From positions 62,001 to 126,000 of the forward strand of contig VBWB01000019.1 in assembly GCA_006218045.1 (NCBI GenBank): DNA of 64,000 bases, read 5' to 3'. Under the pieces are notes generated by a model. The model was not told where the DNA came from, searched no databases, and saw nothing but the letters and a program-made list of their open reading frames with translations. The stretch comes from Stygiobacter sp. Its GTDB lineage: Bacteria > Pseudomonadota > Alphaproteobacteria > Rhodospirillales > Magnetospirillaceae. The first letter of the stretch is position 1, and each line of letters starts with the position of its first letter. The translations under genes were made by a program, and so were the position numbers. Shown here one piece after another: positions 8,600-17,797 of the stretch.

Positions 8600-9886
8600 A
8601 TGAACATAATCGACCGCCGCCTGAACCCGAAAGGCAAAAGCTTGGCCAACCGCCAGCGCTTTTTGCGCCGCGCCCGCGAGCAGATCAGGAAGGCGGTGCG
8701 CGAGGCGTCCAGCGGGCGCTCCATCACCGATATCGACGGCGGCGAGGGAATTTCCATCCCCATGGACGATCTGCGCGAACCCGGCTTCCGCCGGGCGGCG
8801 GAAGGCGGCATCCGCGATTACGTCGTCCCCGGCAACAAGGAGTTCATTGCCGGCGACACCATCGCCAAGCCGCCCAAGCAGGCCGGCGGGGCAGGGGGAG
8901 CGGAAGGATCACCCGATGGCGGCGGCGAGGATGCCTTTCATTTCGTCCTGTCGCGCGACGAGTTCCTCGACCTGTTCCTGGAAGACCTGGAACTGCCGGA
9001 CATGGACAAGAAGAATCTGCAAAAGTCCGAGCAGATGGCGTTTTCCCGCGCCGGTCTGTCGGTCACCGGCTCGCCGTCCAACCTCAACCTTGTGCGCACC
9101 ATGCGCAACTCACTCAGCCGGCGCATCGCGCTCAAGCGACCCAAGCCCGCCGAAATGGCCGAGTTGCAGGCCGCTATCGCCGAACTCGAGGAAAACGGCG
9201 ACAACCCGGAATTGCTGTCGGAACTGCGCCTCGAGTTGGAGGCGCAACTGACCAAATCGCGGCGGGTGCCCTATATCGACCCGGTGGATGTGCGCTACAA
9301 TCGCTTCCAGGCCACGCCCAAGCCCATTTCCCAGGCGGTGATGTTCTGCCTGATGGACGTGTCGGGGTCGATGACCGAGCACATGAAGGATTTGGCCAAG
9401 CGCTTCTACATGCTGCTTTATCTGTTCCTCAATCGACGCTATGCCCATGTGGACATCGTCTTCATCCGCCACACCCACGAAGCCAAGGAGGTGGACGAGC
9501 AGACCTTCTTCTATTCCACCGAAACCGGCGGCACCGTGGTGTCCACCGCCCTGGTCGAGATGGCCCGGATCGTCAAGGCCCGCTATTCGCCCCATGACTG
9601 GAACATCTACGCCGCCCAGGCCTCGGACGGCGATAATACCAATTCCGACAATGGCACTACCATCGGGCTGTTGACCTCCGCCATCCTGCCCTTGTGTCAG
9701 TACTTCGCCTATATCGAAGTGGGCGCCGAGTACAAGGACTGGCTGGGCCGCGAAACCGATCTGTGGCGCACCTATAAAAGTGTCGCCGCCCCTAACATGG
9801 CCATGCGCAAGGTGCGCAACCGCGCCCAGATCTTCCCGGTGTTCCGCGAATTGTTCAGCCGGGAGAAAAGCCATGCCCAGCCATGA
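8600..9886 (+). CDS. YeaH/YhbH family protein (DUF444)
   Basis: A 428-residue DUF444 protein, 37 bases after prkA. The N-terminus (NIIDRRLNPKGKSLANRQRFLRRAR) is typical of YeaH. A von Willebrand A-like domain begins near residue 245 with FCLMDVSGSMTEHMKDLA, whose DVSGS matches a MIDAS metal site (DxSxS, Asp about residue 253). A low-complexity Gly-rich linker lies near residues 95-112. Its stop overlaps the SpoVR start by 14 bases, indicating coupled translation. YeaH works with PrkA and SpoVR in starvation responses in other bacteria; its biochemical role is unresolved. Confidence 0.93.
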   Translation: MNIIDRRLNPKGKSLANRQRFLRRAREQIRKAVREASSGRSITDIDGGEGISIPMDDLREPGFRRAAEGGIRDYVVPGNKEFIAGDTIAKPPKQAGGAGGAEGSPDGGGEDAFHFVLSRDEFLDLFLEDLELPDMDKKNLQKSEQMAFSRAGLSVTGSPSNLNLVRTMRNSLSRRIALKRPKPAEMAELQAAIAELEENGDNPELLSELRLELEAQLTKSRRVPYIDPVDVRYNRFQATPKPISQAVMFCLMDVSGSMTEHMKDLAKRFYMLLYLFLNRRYAHVDIVFIRHTHEAKEVDEQTFFYSTETGGTVVSTALVEMARIVKARYSPHDWNIYAAQASDGDNTNSDNGTTIGLLTSAILPLCQYFAYIEVGAEYKDWLGRETDLWRTYKSVAAPNMAMRKVRNRAQIFPVFRELFSREKSHAQP

Positions 9887-11399
9887 CGGTCTGCTGTTCA
9901 CCGGCGCCGACTGGAACTTCGACAAGCTCCAGCGCACCCACGACGCCATCGCCCGCATCGCCCATGACGAATTGGGGCTGGACACCTATCCCAACCAGAT
10001 CGAGGTGATCACCGCCGAGCAGATGCTGGATGCCTATTCCTCCATCGGCATGCCGTTGATGTACAAGCATTGGTCGTTCGGCAAGCATTTCGCCGCCGAC
10101 GAAAGCCTGTACCGCAAGGGCATGCGCGGTCTGGCCTATGAAATCGTCATCAATTCCAGCCCGTGCATATCCTATGTCATGGAGGAAAACTCCATGGCCA
10201 TGCAGACCCTGGTGGTCGCCCATGCCGCCTTCGGCCACAACCATTTCTTCAAGAACAACGCCCTGTTCCGGCAATGGACCGACGCCAAGGGCATTCTGGA
10301 TTATCTGGAATTCGCCAAGGGCTACATCCAGCACGCCGAGGAGCGCCATGGGCAAAGGGCGGTGGAACGGGTGCTGGACGCGGCCCATGCGCTGATGAGC
10401 CACGGCGTGCACAAATATCCGCGCAAGCGCCCCTTCGATCTGGCCGAGGACAAGCGGCGCGAGAAAGAGCGGCAGGACTGGTTCCAGCAGAATTACAACG
10501 ATCTGTGGCGGACGCTGCCCAAGGGCGGCGCCACCCCCCCGGTGGACGAGGATCTGGCCGAACGCAAGCGCGCGCTAGGCCTGCCCGAGGAAAACATCCT
10601 GTATTTTCTGGAGAAATCGGCGCCGCTGCTGGCGCCGTGGCAGCGCGAGATTTTGCGCATCGTCCGCAACATCGCCCAGTATTTCTATCCGCAGAAGCAG
10701 ACCAAGGTGATGAACGAGGGCTGCGCCACCATGGTGCATTACACCATCGCCAACCGCCTGCACGAACAGGGCCGCATCGATGACGGCACGCTGATGGAGA
10801 TCTTGCACTCCCACACCAATGTGGTGTTCCAGCCCGGCTTCGACGACCCGCGCTATGCCGGCCTCAACCCCTATGCCCTGGGTTTCGCCATGATGCAGGA
10901 CATTGTCCGCATCTGTACCCAGCCCACCGCCGAGGATCGCGCCTGGTTCCCCGATTTCGCCGGCAACAACGATTCCTGGGCCACGCTTCGTCATGCCTGG
11001 GCCGATTACCGCGACGAAAGCTTCATCCTGCAATTCCTGTCGCCCCAGGTGATGCGCAAGCTCAGGCTGTTTCATCTGCACGACAAGGCCGAGGATGACG
11101 ACATGGTGGTCAAGGCCATCCATGACGAACGCGGCTACCGTCAGGTGCGCCAGACCCTGGCGCGCAGCTACGATATCGGCGCCCTGGAAGCGGACATCCA
11201 GGTGGCCGATGTCGACCTGAGCGGTGATCGCCGGCTGATCGTTCATCATCGGGTCGCCAACGGCATTCTGCTCGACCCGGCCCAGGCTGGTCATACCCTG
11301 CGCCATTTGGCCAATCTGTGGGGCTATAAAGTGCAATTGGTGGAAGTGGACGAAAACGGCGCCCCCTTGCACATCTGCGAGGACATGGAGCCGGTATGA
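9873..11399 (+). CDS. SpoVR family protein
   Basis: A 508-residue SpoVR/YcgB protein. Recognisable segments are PLMYKHWSFGKHFAADESLYRKGMRGLAYEIVINSSPCISYVMEENS (about residues 55-105), FGHNHFFKNN (about 120) and ILYFLEKSAPLLAPWQREILRIVRNIAQYFYPQKQTKVMNEGCA (about 240-285). The ATG at 9873, after GGGAGAAAAG, gives the expected family start; a longer frame upstream only reads through the end of the YeaH gene. Third gene of the prkA-yeaH-spoVR operon. In Bacillus SpoVR affects spore cortex formation; in non-sporulating proteobacteria it belongs to the stationary-phase stress set, so the name does not imply sporulation here. Confidence 0.94.
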   Translation: MPSHDGLLFTGADWNFDKLQRTHDAIARIAHDELGLDTYPNQIEVITAEQMLDAYSSIGMPLMYKHWSFGKHFAADESLYRKGMRGLAYEIVINSSPCISYVMEENSMAMQTLVVAHAAFGHNHFFKNNALFRQWTDAKGILDYLEFAKGYIQHAEERHGQRAVERVLDAAHALMSHGVHKYPRKRPFDLAEDKRREKERQDWFQQNYNDLWRTLPKGGATPPVDEDLAERKRALGLPEENILYFLEKSAPLLAPWQREILRIVRNIAQYFYPQKQTKVMNEGCATMVHYTIANRLHEQGRIDDGTLMEILHSHTNVVFQPGFDDPRYAGLNPYALGFAMMQDIVRICTQPTAEDRAWFPDFAGNNDSWATLRHAWADYRDESFILQFLSPQVMRKLRLFHLHDKAEDDDMVVKAIHDERGYRQVRQTLARSYDIGALEADIQVADVDLSGDRRLIVHHRVANGILLDPAQAGHTLRHLANLWGYKVQLVEVDENGAPLHICEDMEPV

Positions 11400-11474
11400 C
11401 CAAATTTATGTTGCACTGCACAATGGATTTCTGGTAATCCTGTGATCAGGGAGGGAAAGCAGGAGTACAAGGTC

Positions 11475-12026
11475 ATGCTGCATCGCAAGCTATTGATGGC
11501 TGAACGCCCGCTTTTCGCCGCGCATCTGAAGCGCCTGTCACCCGCCGACCGTTCCTTCCGTTTCGCCCATTCCCGCGTCGGTGACGACTGGATCGACAAA
11601 TATGTCGCCGGCATCGCTGCCGATGATCTGCTGCTGGGTTGTTTCGACGATGACCGGCTGGTGGGGGTCGCTCATGTGGCCTTTGCCGGTCCGGTGGCGG
11701 AAATGGGCATCAGCGTCGATGGCGACAGCCGTGCCCATGGCATCGGTGCCGAACTGACCCGGCGCGCCGTGCGCTGGACCCGCAACCGCCGGGCGGAAAA
11801 GCTTTACACCCTGTGTCAAAGCGACAACCGCTCGATGATCGCCCTGGCGCGCAAGCTGGGGATGACCATTCACCGCGAATGCGGCACCGCCGAGGCCTAT
11901 CTGCCGCTATCGCCCCCCGATCTGCTGACCGTGGGCGACGAAATCGGCGCCGAAATGGGCGGTTTGGCCCAGGACTGGATGTCCATGGTCAAGGCCTGCC
12001 AAGGGGCGCTGTTGCCCAAGCCATGA
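11475..12026 (+). CDS. GNAT family N-acetyltransferase
   Basis: A 183-residue acetyltransferase-like protein. The central GNAT core is visible: LVGVAHVAFAGPVAEMGISV (strands 3-4), then DSRAHGIGAELTRRAVRWTRNR, a variant acetyl-CoA pyrophosphate loop (R/QxxGxG/A as RAHGIGA), then LYTLCQSDNRSMIALARKLGMTI, the usual strand-helix with conserved N and LARKLG. The ATG at 11475 is chosen for its AGGAG site; an in-frame GTG lies 33 bases earlier. Substrate is unknown. It sits behind the prkA operon with a 75-base gap and is followed by hairpins, so it may be a last operon member or separate. Confidence 0.8.
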   Translation: MLHRKLLMAERPLFAAHLKRLSPADRSFRFAHSRVGDDWIDKYVAGIAADDLLLGCFDDDRLVGVAHVAFAGPVAEMGISVDGDSRAHGIGAELTRRAVRWTRNRRAEKLYTLCQSDNRSMIALARKLGMTIHRECGTAEAYLPLSPPDLLTVGDEIGAEMGGLAQDWMSMVKACQGALLPKP

Positions 12027-12028
12027 TC

Positions 12029-12069
12029 ATACCAAGTCCCGCTGAGTCGAACCCATCGGGACTTGGTAT
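12029..12069. repeat. Long perfect hairpin (13-bp arms) after the GNAT gene
   Basis: ATACCAAGTCCCG at 12029-12041 is exactly matched by CGGGACTTGGTAT at 12057-12069, with a 15-base loop. It starts two bases after the GNAT stop codon and probably acts as a terminator or mRNA 3' stabiliser, though no T-run follows. The left arm's first ten bases (ATACCAAGTC) recur at 45819-45828, again directly after a stop codon, suggesting a dispersed element. Confidence 0.7.
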
Positions 12070-12071
12070 CA

Positions 12072-12087
12072 GGGCCGATTTCGGCCC
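12072..12087. repeat. Short perfect hairpin upstream of gltX
   Basis: GGGCCGA and TCGGCCC are separated by two bases, immediately after the 13-bp hairpin. Together the two stems isolate the GNAT gene from gltX. Confidence 0.5.
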
Positions 12088-12093
12088 CTGGGC

Positions 12094-12122
12094 TTGTTGC
12101 CGCCAAGGCCAGGTGCTATAGG
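12094..12122 (+). promoter_or_regulatory. Candidate sigma-70-type promoter of gltX
   Basis: TTGTTG at 12094-12099 and TATAGG at 12117-12122 are spaced by 17 bases, about 44 bases before the gltX start and just downstream of two hairpins. The match is moderate and predicted by eye only. Confidence 0.35.
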
Positions 12123-12165
12123 GGGAGGACAGTTTCAGCAAACCTTTTGGAAACGTCCTCATCCC

Positions 12166-13506
12166 ATGACCGTCACGGTCCGCTTCGCCCCCAGCCCCAC
12201 CGGGCTTTTGCATGTGGGCAATGCCCGCGTCGCCTTGATCAACTGGCTGTTCGCCAAGGCGCATGGCGGCTATTTCATGCTGCGCTACGACGACACCGAT
12301 CTGGCGCGCTCCACCGATGCCTTCGCCCAGGGCATCGCCCGCGACCTGTCCTGGCTGGGCTTGGCCTGGGATAAAAAGGCGTGGCAGTCCAAACGGCTGG
12401 ATCAGTACACCGCCGCCGCCGAGCGGCTGAAGGCCGATGGCCGCCTGTATGCCTGCTGGGAAACGCCGGAAGAGCTGGATTTCAAGCGCAAGCGCCAATT
12501 GGCCCGGGGTCTGCCGCCGGTCTATGACCGCGCCGGCTTGCACGTCATCGCCGCCGACCGCGCCAAATACCAGGCCGAGGGCCGCCAGCCCCATTGGCGC
12601 TTCAAGCTCGATCACAAGGATGTGCACTGGGACGATCTGGTGCGCGGCGACAGCCACGTCAATTGCGCGTCCTTGTCCGACCCGGTGCTGATCCGCGCCG
12701 ACGGCACCTATCTGTACACCCTGCCCAGCGTCGTCGACGACACCGAGTTCGCCATCAGCCACATCATCCGCGGCGAGGATCACGTCACCAATTCGGCGCC
12801 GCAAATCCAATTGTTCCGCGCTTTAGGGGCCGAGCCGCCGGCTTTCGCCCACCTGCCGCTACTGACCGACATTTCCGGTGCCGGCCTGTCCAAGCGCCTG
12901 GGATCGCTGTCCCTGGCCGATCTGCGCGACCAGGGGACCGAGCCCATGGCGGTCAATTCGCTGCTGGCCAAGCTGGGCACGTCCGACGCCATCGAGATTC
13001 GTGCCAGCCTTGATCAACTGGTGGACGAATTCGACATCGGCCATTTCAGCCGCTCCACCGCCAAGTTCGATCCGAACGAACTGGCCCACCTCAACGCCAA
13101 GCTGCTGCATGGCCTGAGCTTCGATGAGGTGGCGCCGCGTTTGGCCGCCTTGGGCCTGGACGGTGTCCATGCGGGCTTCTGGGACGCGGTCAAGGCCAAT
13201 CTGGCCAGCATCGGCGATGCCGCCCAGTGGTGGCCGGTGATCACCGGCCCCATCGATCCGGTGATCGAGGATGCGGCTTTCTGCGCCCAGGCGGCGGCGG
13301 TTCTGCCCGACGGCACTTGGGACCAGGCCACCTGGGGGGCGTGGACCGGCGCCGTCAAGCAGGCGACGGGGCGCAAGGGGCGCGAGTTGTTCCACCCGCT
13401 CCGTCTGGCGCTGACCGGTCGTGAAAACGGCCCGGAGCTGAAATTGCTGCTGCCGCTGATCGGTCGCGACAAGGCGTTGGCGCGCCTGTCCGGCCAAGCG
13501 GCGTAA
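12166..13506 (+). CDS. gltX: Glutamate--tRNA ligase
   Basis: A 446-residue class I aminoacyl-tRNA synthetase that charges tRNA with glutamate. The N-terminal [26 protein letters not shown] (residues 5-30) contains the HIGH-like HVGN, and [10 protein letters not shown] (about residue 243) is the KMSKS-like loop. [28 protein letters not shown] is diagnostic of GluRS. The start is set at [13 protein letters not shown], the usual GluRS N-terminus. It is rather short and of the kind often present as one of two gltX copies in alphaproteobacteria; whether it charges tRNA-Glu, tRNA-Gln or both cannot be told here. cysS follows after 16 bases. Confidence 0.95.
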   Translation: MTVTVRFAPSPTGLLHVGNARVALINWLFAKAHGGYFMLRYDDTDLARSTDAFAQGIARDLSWLGLAWDKKAWQSKRLDQYTAAAERLKADGRLYACWETPEELDFKRKRQLARGLPPVYDRAGLHVIAADRAKYQAEGRQPHWRFKLDHKDVHWDDLVRGDSHVNCASLSDPVLIRADGTYLYTLPSVVDDTEFAISHIIRGEDHVTNSAPQIQLFRALGAEPPAFAHLPLLTDISGAGLSKRLGSLSLADLRDQGTEPMAVNSLLAKLGTSDAIEIRASLDQLVDEFDIGHFSRSTAKFDPNELAHLNAKLLHGLSFDEVAPRLAALGLDGVHAGFWDAVKANLASIGDAAQWWPVITGPIDPVIEDAAFCAQAAAVLPDGTWDQATWGAWTGAVKQATGRKGRELFHPLRLALTGRENGPELKLLLPLIGRDKALARLSGQAA

Positions 13507-13522
13507 ACGGGGAGTAACGAGC

Positions 13523-14902
13523 GTGGCCCTGGTTCTGTACAACACGCTGACCCGCCGGAAGGAAGCGTTCGAGCCCCTGTCCGCTGGCCATGTGGGCATG
13601 TATGTGTGCGGCCCCACCGTCTATGACCGCGCCCATATCGGCAATGCCCGCCCGGTCATCGTCTTCGACGTGCTGTACCGGTTGCTGACCCGGCTGTATC
13701 CGGCGGTGACCTATGTGCGCAACATCACCGACGTCGACGACAAGATCAATCAGCGCGCCAAGGATTCGGGCGAGCCGATCGCGGTGATCACCGCGCGCAC
13801 GACGCAGATGTTTCATGACGACATCGCTGAACTGAACGCCCTGCCGCCCAGCATCGAGCCGCGCGCCACCGCCCATATCCAGCAAATGATCGACATGATC
13901 CAGGTGCTGATCGCCAAGGGTCACGCCTATGCCGCCCAAGGCCATGTGTTGTTCGAGGTGGGCAGCATGGCCGATTACGGCCAGTTGTCGCGCCGCTCCA
14001 TGGACGAGATGATCGCCGGTGCCCGGGTCGAGGTGGCGCCCTATAAAAAGAATGCCGGTGATTTCGTGCTGTGGAAGCCGTCCACCGCCGATCTGCCCGG
14101 CTGGGACTCGCCCTGGGGCCGGGGTCGTCCGGGCTGGCATATCGAATGCAGCGCCATGAGCGGCCAGTATCTGGGCAAGACCTTCGACATCCATGGCGGC
14201 GGTCAGGATCTGGTCTTTCCCCACCACGAAAACGAAATCGCCCAAAGCGTTTGCGCCAACGGCGCCCCCTTCGCCCGCTATTGGCTGCATAACGGCTATC
14301 TGATGGTGGAAGGCGAGAAGATGTCCAAGTCCCTGGGCAACTTCTTCACCGTGCGCGAATTGCTGGAGGTCGCCCCGGGCGAGGCCATCCGCCTGTGCAT
14401 GCTGTCCACCCATTATCACCAGCCCTTCGACTGGACGACCGAGGGATTGAAGCAGGCCCGCGCCACCTTGGACCGGCTGTACAATGCCTTGCGCGGCAGC
14501 GCCGATGCCGGCACCGAGGCGGCGGAGCTGCCGCTGGCGGTGCAGGCGGCGCTGGAAGACGACCTCAACACGCCCTTGGCCATCAGCCATCTGCATGAAC
14601 TGGCCGGCGCCCTCAACAAGGCGGAAAGCACTGCCGACAAGGCCCGTGCCCGTGGCGCCCTGCTGGCCGCCGGCCAAGCCCTGGGCGTGCTGCTGCAAGA
14701 TCCGGAAGCATGGTTCCGCTGGCAGCCGGCGGGCGCTGACAGCGGTCCCGACGAGGCCCGGATCGAAAGCCTGATCCACGCCCGCCTGGAGGCGCGCAAG
14801 GCCAAGAATTTCGCCGAGGCCGACCGCATCCGCAAGGAACTGGCCGATGCCGGCGTGGTTCTGGAAGACGGCCCGCAAGGTACTATCTGGAAACGGGCGT
14901 GA
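13523..14902 (+). CDS. cysS: Cysteine--tRNA ligase
   Basis: A 459-residue CysRS with a GTG start preceded by GGGGAG. Diagnostic motifs: [19 protein letters not shown] (about residues 26-45, including a zinc-ligand Cys and the HIGN form of HIGH), [10 protein letters not shown] (about 207, second zinc Cys), [18 protein letters not shown] (about 229) and [13 protein letters not shown] (about 268). Length is normal. It follows gltX closely and its stop codon overlaps the next gene's GTG by four bases, so gltX, cysS and the membrane gene form one transcription unit. Confidence 0.97.
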   Translation: MALVLYNTLTRRKEAFEPLSAGHVGMYVCGPTVYDRAHIGNARPVIVFDVLYRLLTRLYPAVTYVRNITDVDDKINQRAKDSGEPIAVITARTTQMFHDDIAELNALPPSIEPRATAHIQQMIDMIQVLIAKGHAYAAQGHVLFEVGSMADYGQLSRRSMDEMIAGARVEVAPYKKNAGDFVLWKPSTADLPGWDSPWGRGRPGWHIECSAMSGQYLGKTFDIHGGGQDLVFPHHENEIAQSVCANGAPFARYWLHNGYLMVEGEKMSKSLGNFFTVRELLEVAPGEAIRLCMLSTHYHQPFDWTTEGLKQARATLDRLYNALRGSADAGTEAAELPLAVQAALEDDLNTPLAISHLHELAGALNKAESTADKARARGALLAAGQALGVLLQDPEAWFRWQPAGADSGPDEARIESLIHARLEARKAKNFAEADRIRKELADAGVVLEDGPQGTIWKRA

Positions 14903-16356
14903 TCGGGGCGACCGCCCGCTTTCTGCATTGGCAAGGCTGGCGGATCGCGTCCGTCGCGGCGGTGATGCTGCTTTTGCTGGGGCCGGCGCTGTGGAACGGC
15001 TATCCGTTGGTTTATTTCGACAGCGAAGATTATGTCGAGATGGCCTTTTCCTGGCAGCCGATCATCTTCCGCATCATGACCTATGGCCTGGTCACCGTGC
15101 TGGCCCGGCCCTTCGATACCTTGTGGGTGATCCCGGTGTTCCAGGCGCTGCTGATGGCCTGGATGCTGCACGAGGCGGTGTGGGCGTGGATCGCCCGCTA
15201 TCGCCCCCATGTCTATCTGGCCCTGGGGCTGTTGCTGTCCCTGGCCACCGGCCTGCCTTGGGTGGTGGCCCAGGTAATGGCCGACATGTTCGCCGGCCTG
15301 ACCATTCTGGGGGTGGCGGTGCTGGCCTTCGGCTCCGCCTTGCCGCGCTGGCGGCGGCTGGTGCTGATCCCGGTGATCGGTCTGTCCATCTGCGTCCATA
15401 TGACCCATGTGGCGGTGGCCTCGGGGCTGGTTCTGGTGCTGGCGGCCATGTGGCTGGCCTCGCGCTTTTCCCTGCGCATGCCGCGCCCGCGCCTGGCTTT
15501 GGTGCTGCCGGCGGTGGCCTTGGGGGTGGGATTGGTGCCGGCGACCCATTGGGCGGCCACCGGCAAGGGCTTTTTCAGTGCGTCGGGCCAGGTGCTGCAA
15601 CTGGCCTTGTTCGTCCAGGACGGACTGGCACAGAAATATCTGGACGAGGTCTGTCCCGGCGGCGCCCCGTTGAAATTGTGCGAATACAAGGAGCAATTGC
15701 CGCACACCGCCGACGAGTTCCTGTGGGGGCCGTCGGTGTTCCAGCAATTGGGCGGCTGGACCGGTATGCAGGACGAGGCCGCCGCCATCGTCAAGGGCAC
15801 CATCAAGACCTTTCCCCTCGATACCGCCAAGGCCATGGTGGGCAACACGCTCACCCAGATGGAACTGATCGGCACCGGCGAGGATCTGGTGCCCATGAGC
15901 TGGCATTTCGTCAAAACCCAGCTCAGGCGTTATCCCGACGATTTCCGCGCTTTCCGCTATGCCATGCAGCAGCGTCACGGCGGCATCGACTTCGAGCTTC
16001 TCAATCAGATTCAGGTGCCCATCGCCCAGGCGGCGCAATTGGCGGCGTTGGCGTTGCTGCTGGTGGCGTGGAAGCGGCGCGACCGCATCAGCACCGGATT
16101 GTTGGCGGTGGTCATCGTCGCCTTTTTGGGCAACGCCTTCGTCTGCGGGGCACTGTCCAACCCGCATGACCGTTACCAGAACCGCATCGTCTGGCTGGCC
16201 CTGTTCGCCGTCTCCATCGCCGCCATCCGGCTGGATCAGCGTTTCACCACCAAGCGCCCGGCTTCATCCGGTGAGCGCCGGCCCGTTGTGGATTACCCCG
16301 AGCAGCAGAACCAACCCCAGAAGCAGGATCGTCCCGGCTCCGGCCACCGCCAGTAA
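14899..16356 (+). CDS. Multi-pass membrane protein of unknown function, GT-C-like layout
   Basis: A 485-residue integral membrane protein with roughly ten hydrophobic helices (for example residues 18-35, 55-75, 105-125, 155-190, 200-220 and a set after 375). The first loop contains [10 protein letters not shown], an acidic D-x-E type motif placed as in GT-C glycosyltransferases, but I cannot confirm the family. It is translationally coupled to cysS (GTGA overlap). The last 40 residues are hydrophilic and Gln/Arg/Pro-rich, and their last 93 coding bases are antisense to the 3' end of the convergent zevB-like gene, which looks like a C-terminal extension made by loss of an earlier stop. Confidence 0.75.
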   Translation: MIGATARFLHWQGWRIASVAAVMLLLLGPALWNGYPLVYFDSEDYVEMAFSWQPIIFRIMTYGLVTVLARPFDTLWVIPVFQALLMAWMLHEAVWAWIARYRPHVYLALGLLLSLATGLPWVVAQVMADMFAGLTILGVAVLAFGSALPRWRRLVLIPVIGLSICVHMTHVAVASGLVLVLAAMWLASRFSLRMPRPRLALVLPAVALGVGLVPATHWAATGKGFFSASGQVLQLALFVQDGLAQKYLDEVCPGGAPLKLCEYKEQLPHTADEFLWGPSVFQQLGGWTGMQDEAAAIVKGTIKTFPLDTAKAMVGNTLTQMELIGTGEDLVPMSWHFVKTQLRRYPDDFRAFRYAMQQRHGGIDFELLNQIQVPIAQAAQLAALALLLVAWKRRDRISTGLLAVVIVAFLGNAFVCGALSNPHDRYQNRIVWLALFAVSIAAIRLDQRFTTKRPASSGERRPVVDYPEQQNQPQKQDRPGSGHRQ

Positions 16357-17136
16357 CCGCCGCCACAAGGCGGCATGGGGGGAGGTGCCGAAACGGTTTT
16401 CCAGCAACCGGTTCAGCCCCAGGGCCGACAGGCCGATGCCCGACACGGTGATGGTCACGCCCACGGCCATGGCCAGGGTCGCCACGATCCCCACCCACAA
16501 CAGGTCATTGGCCAGGGTGAACAGCAAAACCAGGATGGCGCCCGAACAGGGGCGGAAACCCACCGCCGCCGCCATCGCCCACAGGCCGCGGTCCGGGGTG
16601 GCCAGGGCGTGATCGGCGTGATCGCAATGGGGGCCATGTTGGTGGTCGTGGTGATCATGACCGCAGGCATGGCGCCCGCGCAGGGCCTGTACCAGCATCC
16701 ACACCCCCATCAGGGTGATCAGGGCATAGGATCCGGTTTCCAGCCACGCCGCCTGGGCCAGCACGTCGCGCGGGGCCAGCGACAGGGCACCGGCCAGAAG
16801 CCCGACGATAGCGATGGCCGACGCCGCCTGGACCAGCGCCGACAGGGCGCAGGCGGCCAGACCATGGGCGATGCGGGCGTGACGGGTGGTGAACCACGAT
16901 CCGATCACCACCTTGCCGTGACCGGGACCGATGGCGTGGAAGATGCCGTAGAGGAAGGCGGCCAGGATGATGGCGACCAAGGGCTCCCAACTGACGCCGC
17001 CGTCTTGCATCAGGACCAGTTGGCGGCGCATCTCGCCATTCAGGCTCCGTTGCAGGGCAAAGCCCCATTCGGCCAGGGATCGCAAAGGTTCCGGCAGGTC
17101 GAAACCGGTGGGGGCGGGGGGAGGCATCAGGCTCAT
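16264..17136 (-). CDS. NicO-family metal permease, ZevB-like
   Basis: A 290-residue inner-membrane NicO (nickel/cobalt/zinc) transporter. Two conserved features are clear: FHAIGPGHGKVVIGSW near residue 67 and a histidine-rich cytoplasmic loop HACGHDHHDHQHGPHCDHADHA near 160-185, followed by VGFRPCSGAILVLLF. Six to seven hydrophobic helices. The gene next upstream is a DUF1007 protein; the DUF1007 + NicO pair is the ZevA/ZevB zinc-uptake system described in Haemophilus influenzae. A Zur-type palindrome lies 31 bases before the start codon, supporting a zinc rather than nickel role. Its 3' end overlaps a convergent gene by 93 bases. Confidence 0.85.
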   Translation of the reverse strand: MSLMPPPAPTGFDLPEPLRSLAEWGFALQRSLNGEMRRQLVLMQDGGVSWEPLVAIILAAFLYGIFHAIGPGHGKVVIGSWFTTRHARIAHGLAACALSALVQAASAIAIVGLLAGALSLAPRDVLAQAAWLETGSYALITLMGVWMLVQALRGRHACGHDHHDHQHGPHCDHADHALATPDRGLWAMAAAVGFRPCSGAILVLLFTLANDLLWVGIVATLAMAVGVTITVSGIGLSALGLNRLLENRFGTSPHAALWRRLLAVAGAGTILLLGLVLLLGVIHNGPALTG

Positions 17137-17166
17137 GGTCGGCTTTCGTCGCGATGGCTGGTTAAG

Positions 17167-17181
17167 TGTTATAACATAACA
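17167..17181. promoter_or_regulatory. Zur-type operator upstream of the NicO/ZevB gene
   Basis: TGTTAT AAC ATAACA is a 6-3-6 perfect dyad closely matching the alphaproteobacterial Zur box core (TGTTATAnTATAACA). It lies in the 67-base gap between the DUF1007 gene stop (17204) and the NicO start (17136). Zinc-dependent repression of the permease is inferred from this match; binding is untested. Confidence 0.6.
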
Positions 17182-17203
17182 TTACCCATAGGCGTCATCG
17201 GGC

Positions 17204-17797
17204 TCAGCCGCAACGGATTTCCACCTTTTTGGGGAAAGCGATGCCGCCCAGCAACGGATTGGCTTTGTCCGGGCCGATCACGGCGCGGCAGCCCTGCGAA
17301 CCATCGCCCACCAGTTTGACCGCCGCGTCATTGGGGATGTCGATGTCGATATAGAAGGTTTCCTCGTAGGTGGAAAGCTTGAGCGGGCTGGTGCGCGGAT
17401 CGACGGGATCGGGAAAGTTCAGGCGAAAGGCGTAAAGCAGCGCGTCCTTATGGACCAGCACCTGGAAATTGGCCGCTTCCGGCCATTCCACCACCCGCCC
17501 GTCCACCTGGGCATGGGTGAAGTACTGGTACTGGCGGGTGTCGCGGAAGGCCTCTTTCTCGATGGTGGCCAGTTCACCGGGCGACAGGCTGCCGCTTTTG
17601 TCGGCGTCGAAATCCTGGACCAGGGTGGAGGAATAGACCGGATCGAATTTCCAGCCCACCTGGATGCCGGCGATCCTGCCCGCCTCGAACAGAAAGATCA
17701 GATGGGAATCGATCAGCACATGGGGATGGGCCCAAGCGATTGTGGGGGCGGTGAGGGGAGGCAGCAGCAGGCCCGCCAGCAGCGCCAGCCAGCGCAT
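17204..17797 (-). CDS. DUF1007 periplasmic protein, ZevA-like
   Basis: A 197-residue exported protein with a signal peptide (MRWLALLAGLLLPP, cleavage about AWA at residue 23). The mature N-terminus HPHVLIDSHLIFLFE is the DUF1007 signature; the exposed His residues are candidate metal ligands. Residues about 63-77 read DFDADKSGSLSPGEL, a near-perfect EF-hand calcium loop. It is the periplasmic partner of the downstream NicO permease (ZevAB-type zinc uptake). Its start codon overlaps the upstream lyase stop by one base, so it is co-transcribed with that gene. Confidence 0.83.
   Translation of the reverse strand: MRWLALLAGLLLPPLTAPTIAWAHPHVLIDSHLIFLFEAGRIAGIQVGWKFDPVYSSTLVQDFDADKSGSLSPGELATIEKEAFRDTRQYQYFTHAQVDGRVVEWPEAANFQVLVHKDALLYAFRLNFPDPVDPRTSPLKLSTYEETFYIDIDIPNDAAVKLVGDGSQGCRAVIGPDKANPLLGGIAFPKKVEIRCG

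Noticed and set aside
12029-12069. tRNA-like fragment (GAGTCGAACCC) in the loop
   Set aside because: No cloverleaf arms or acceptor stem; it is simply the loop of the 13-bp hairpin.
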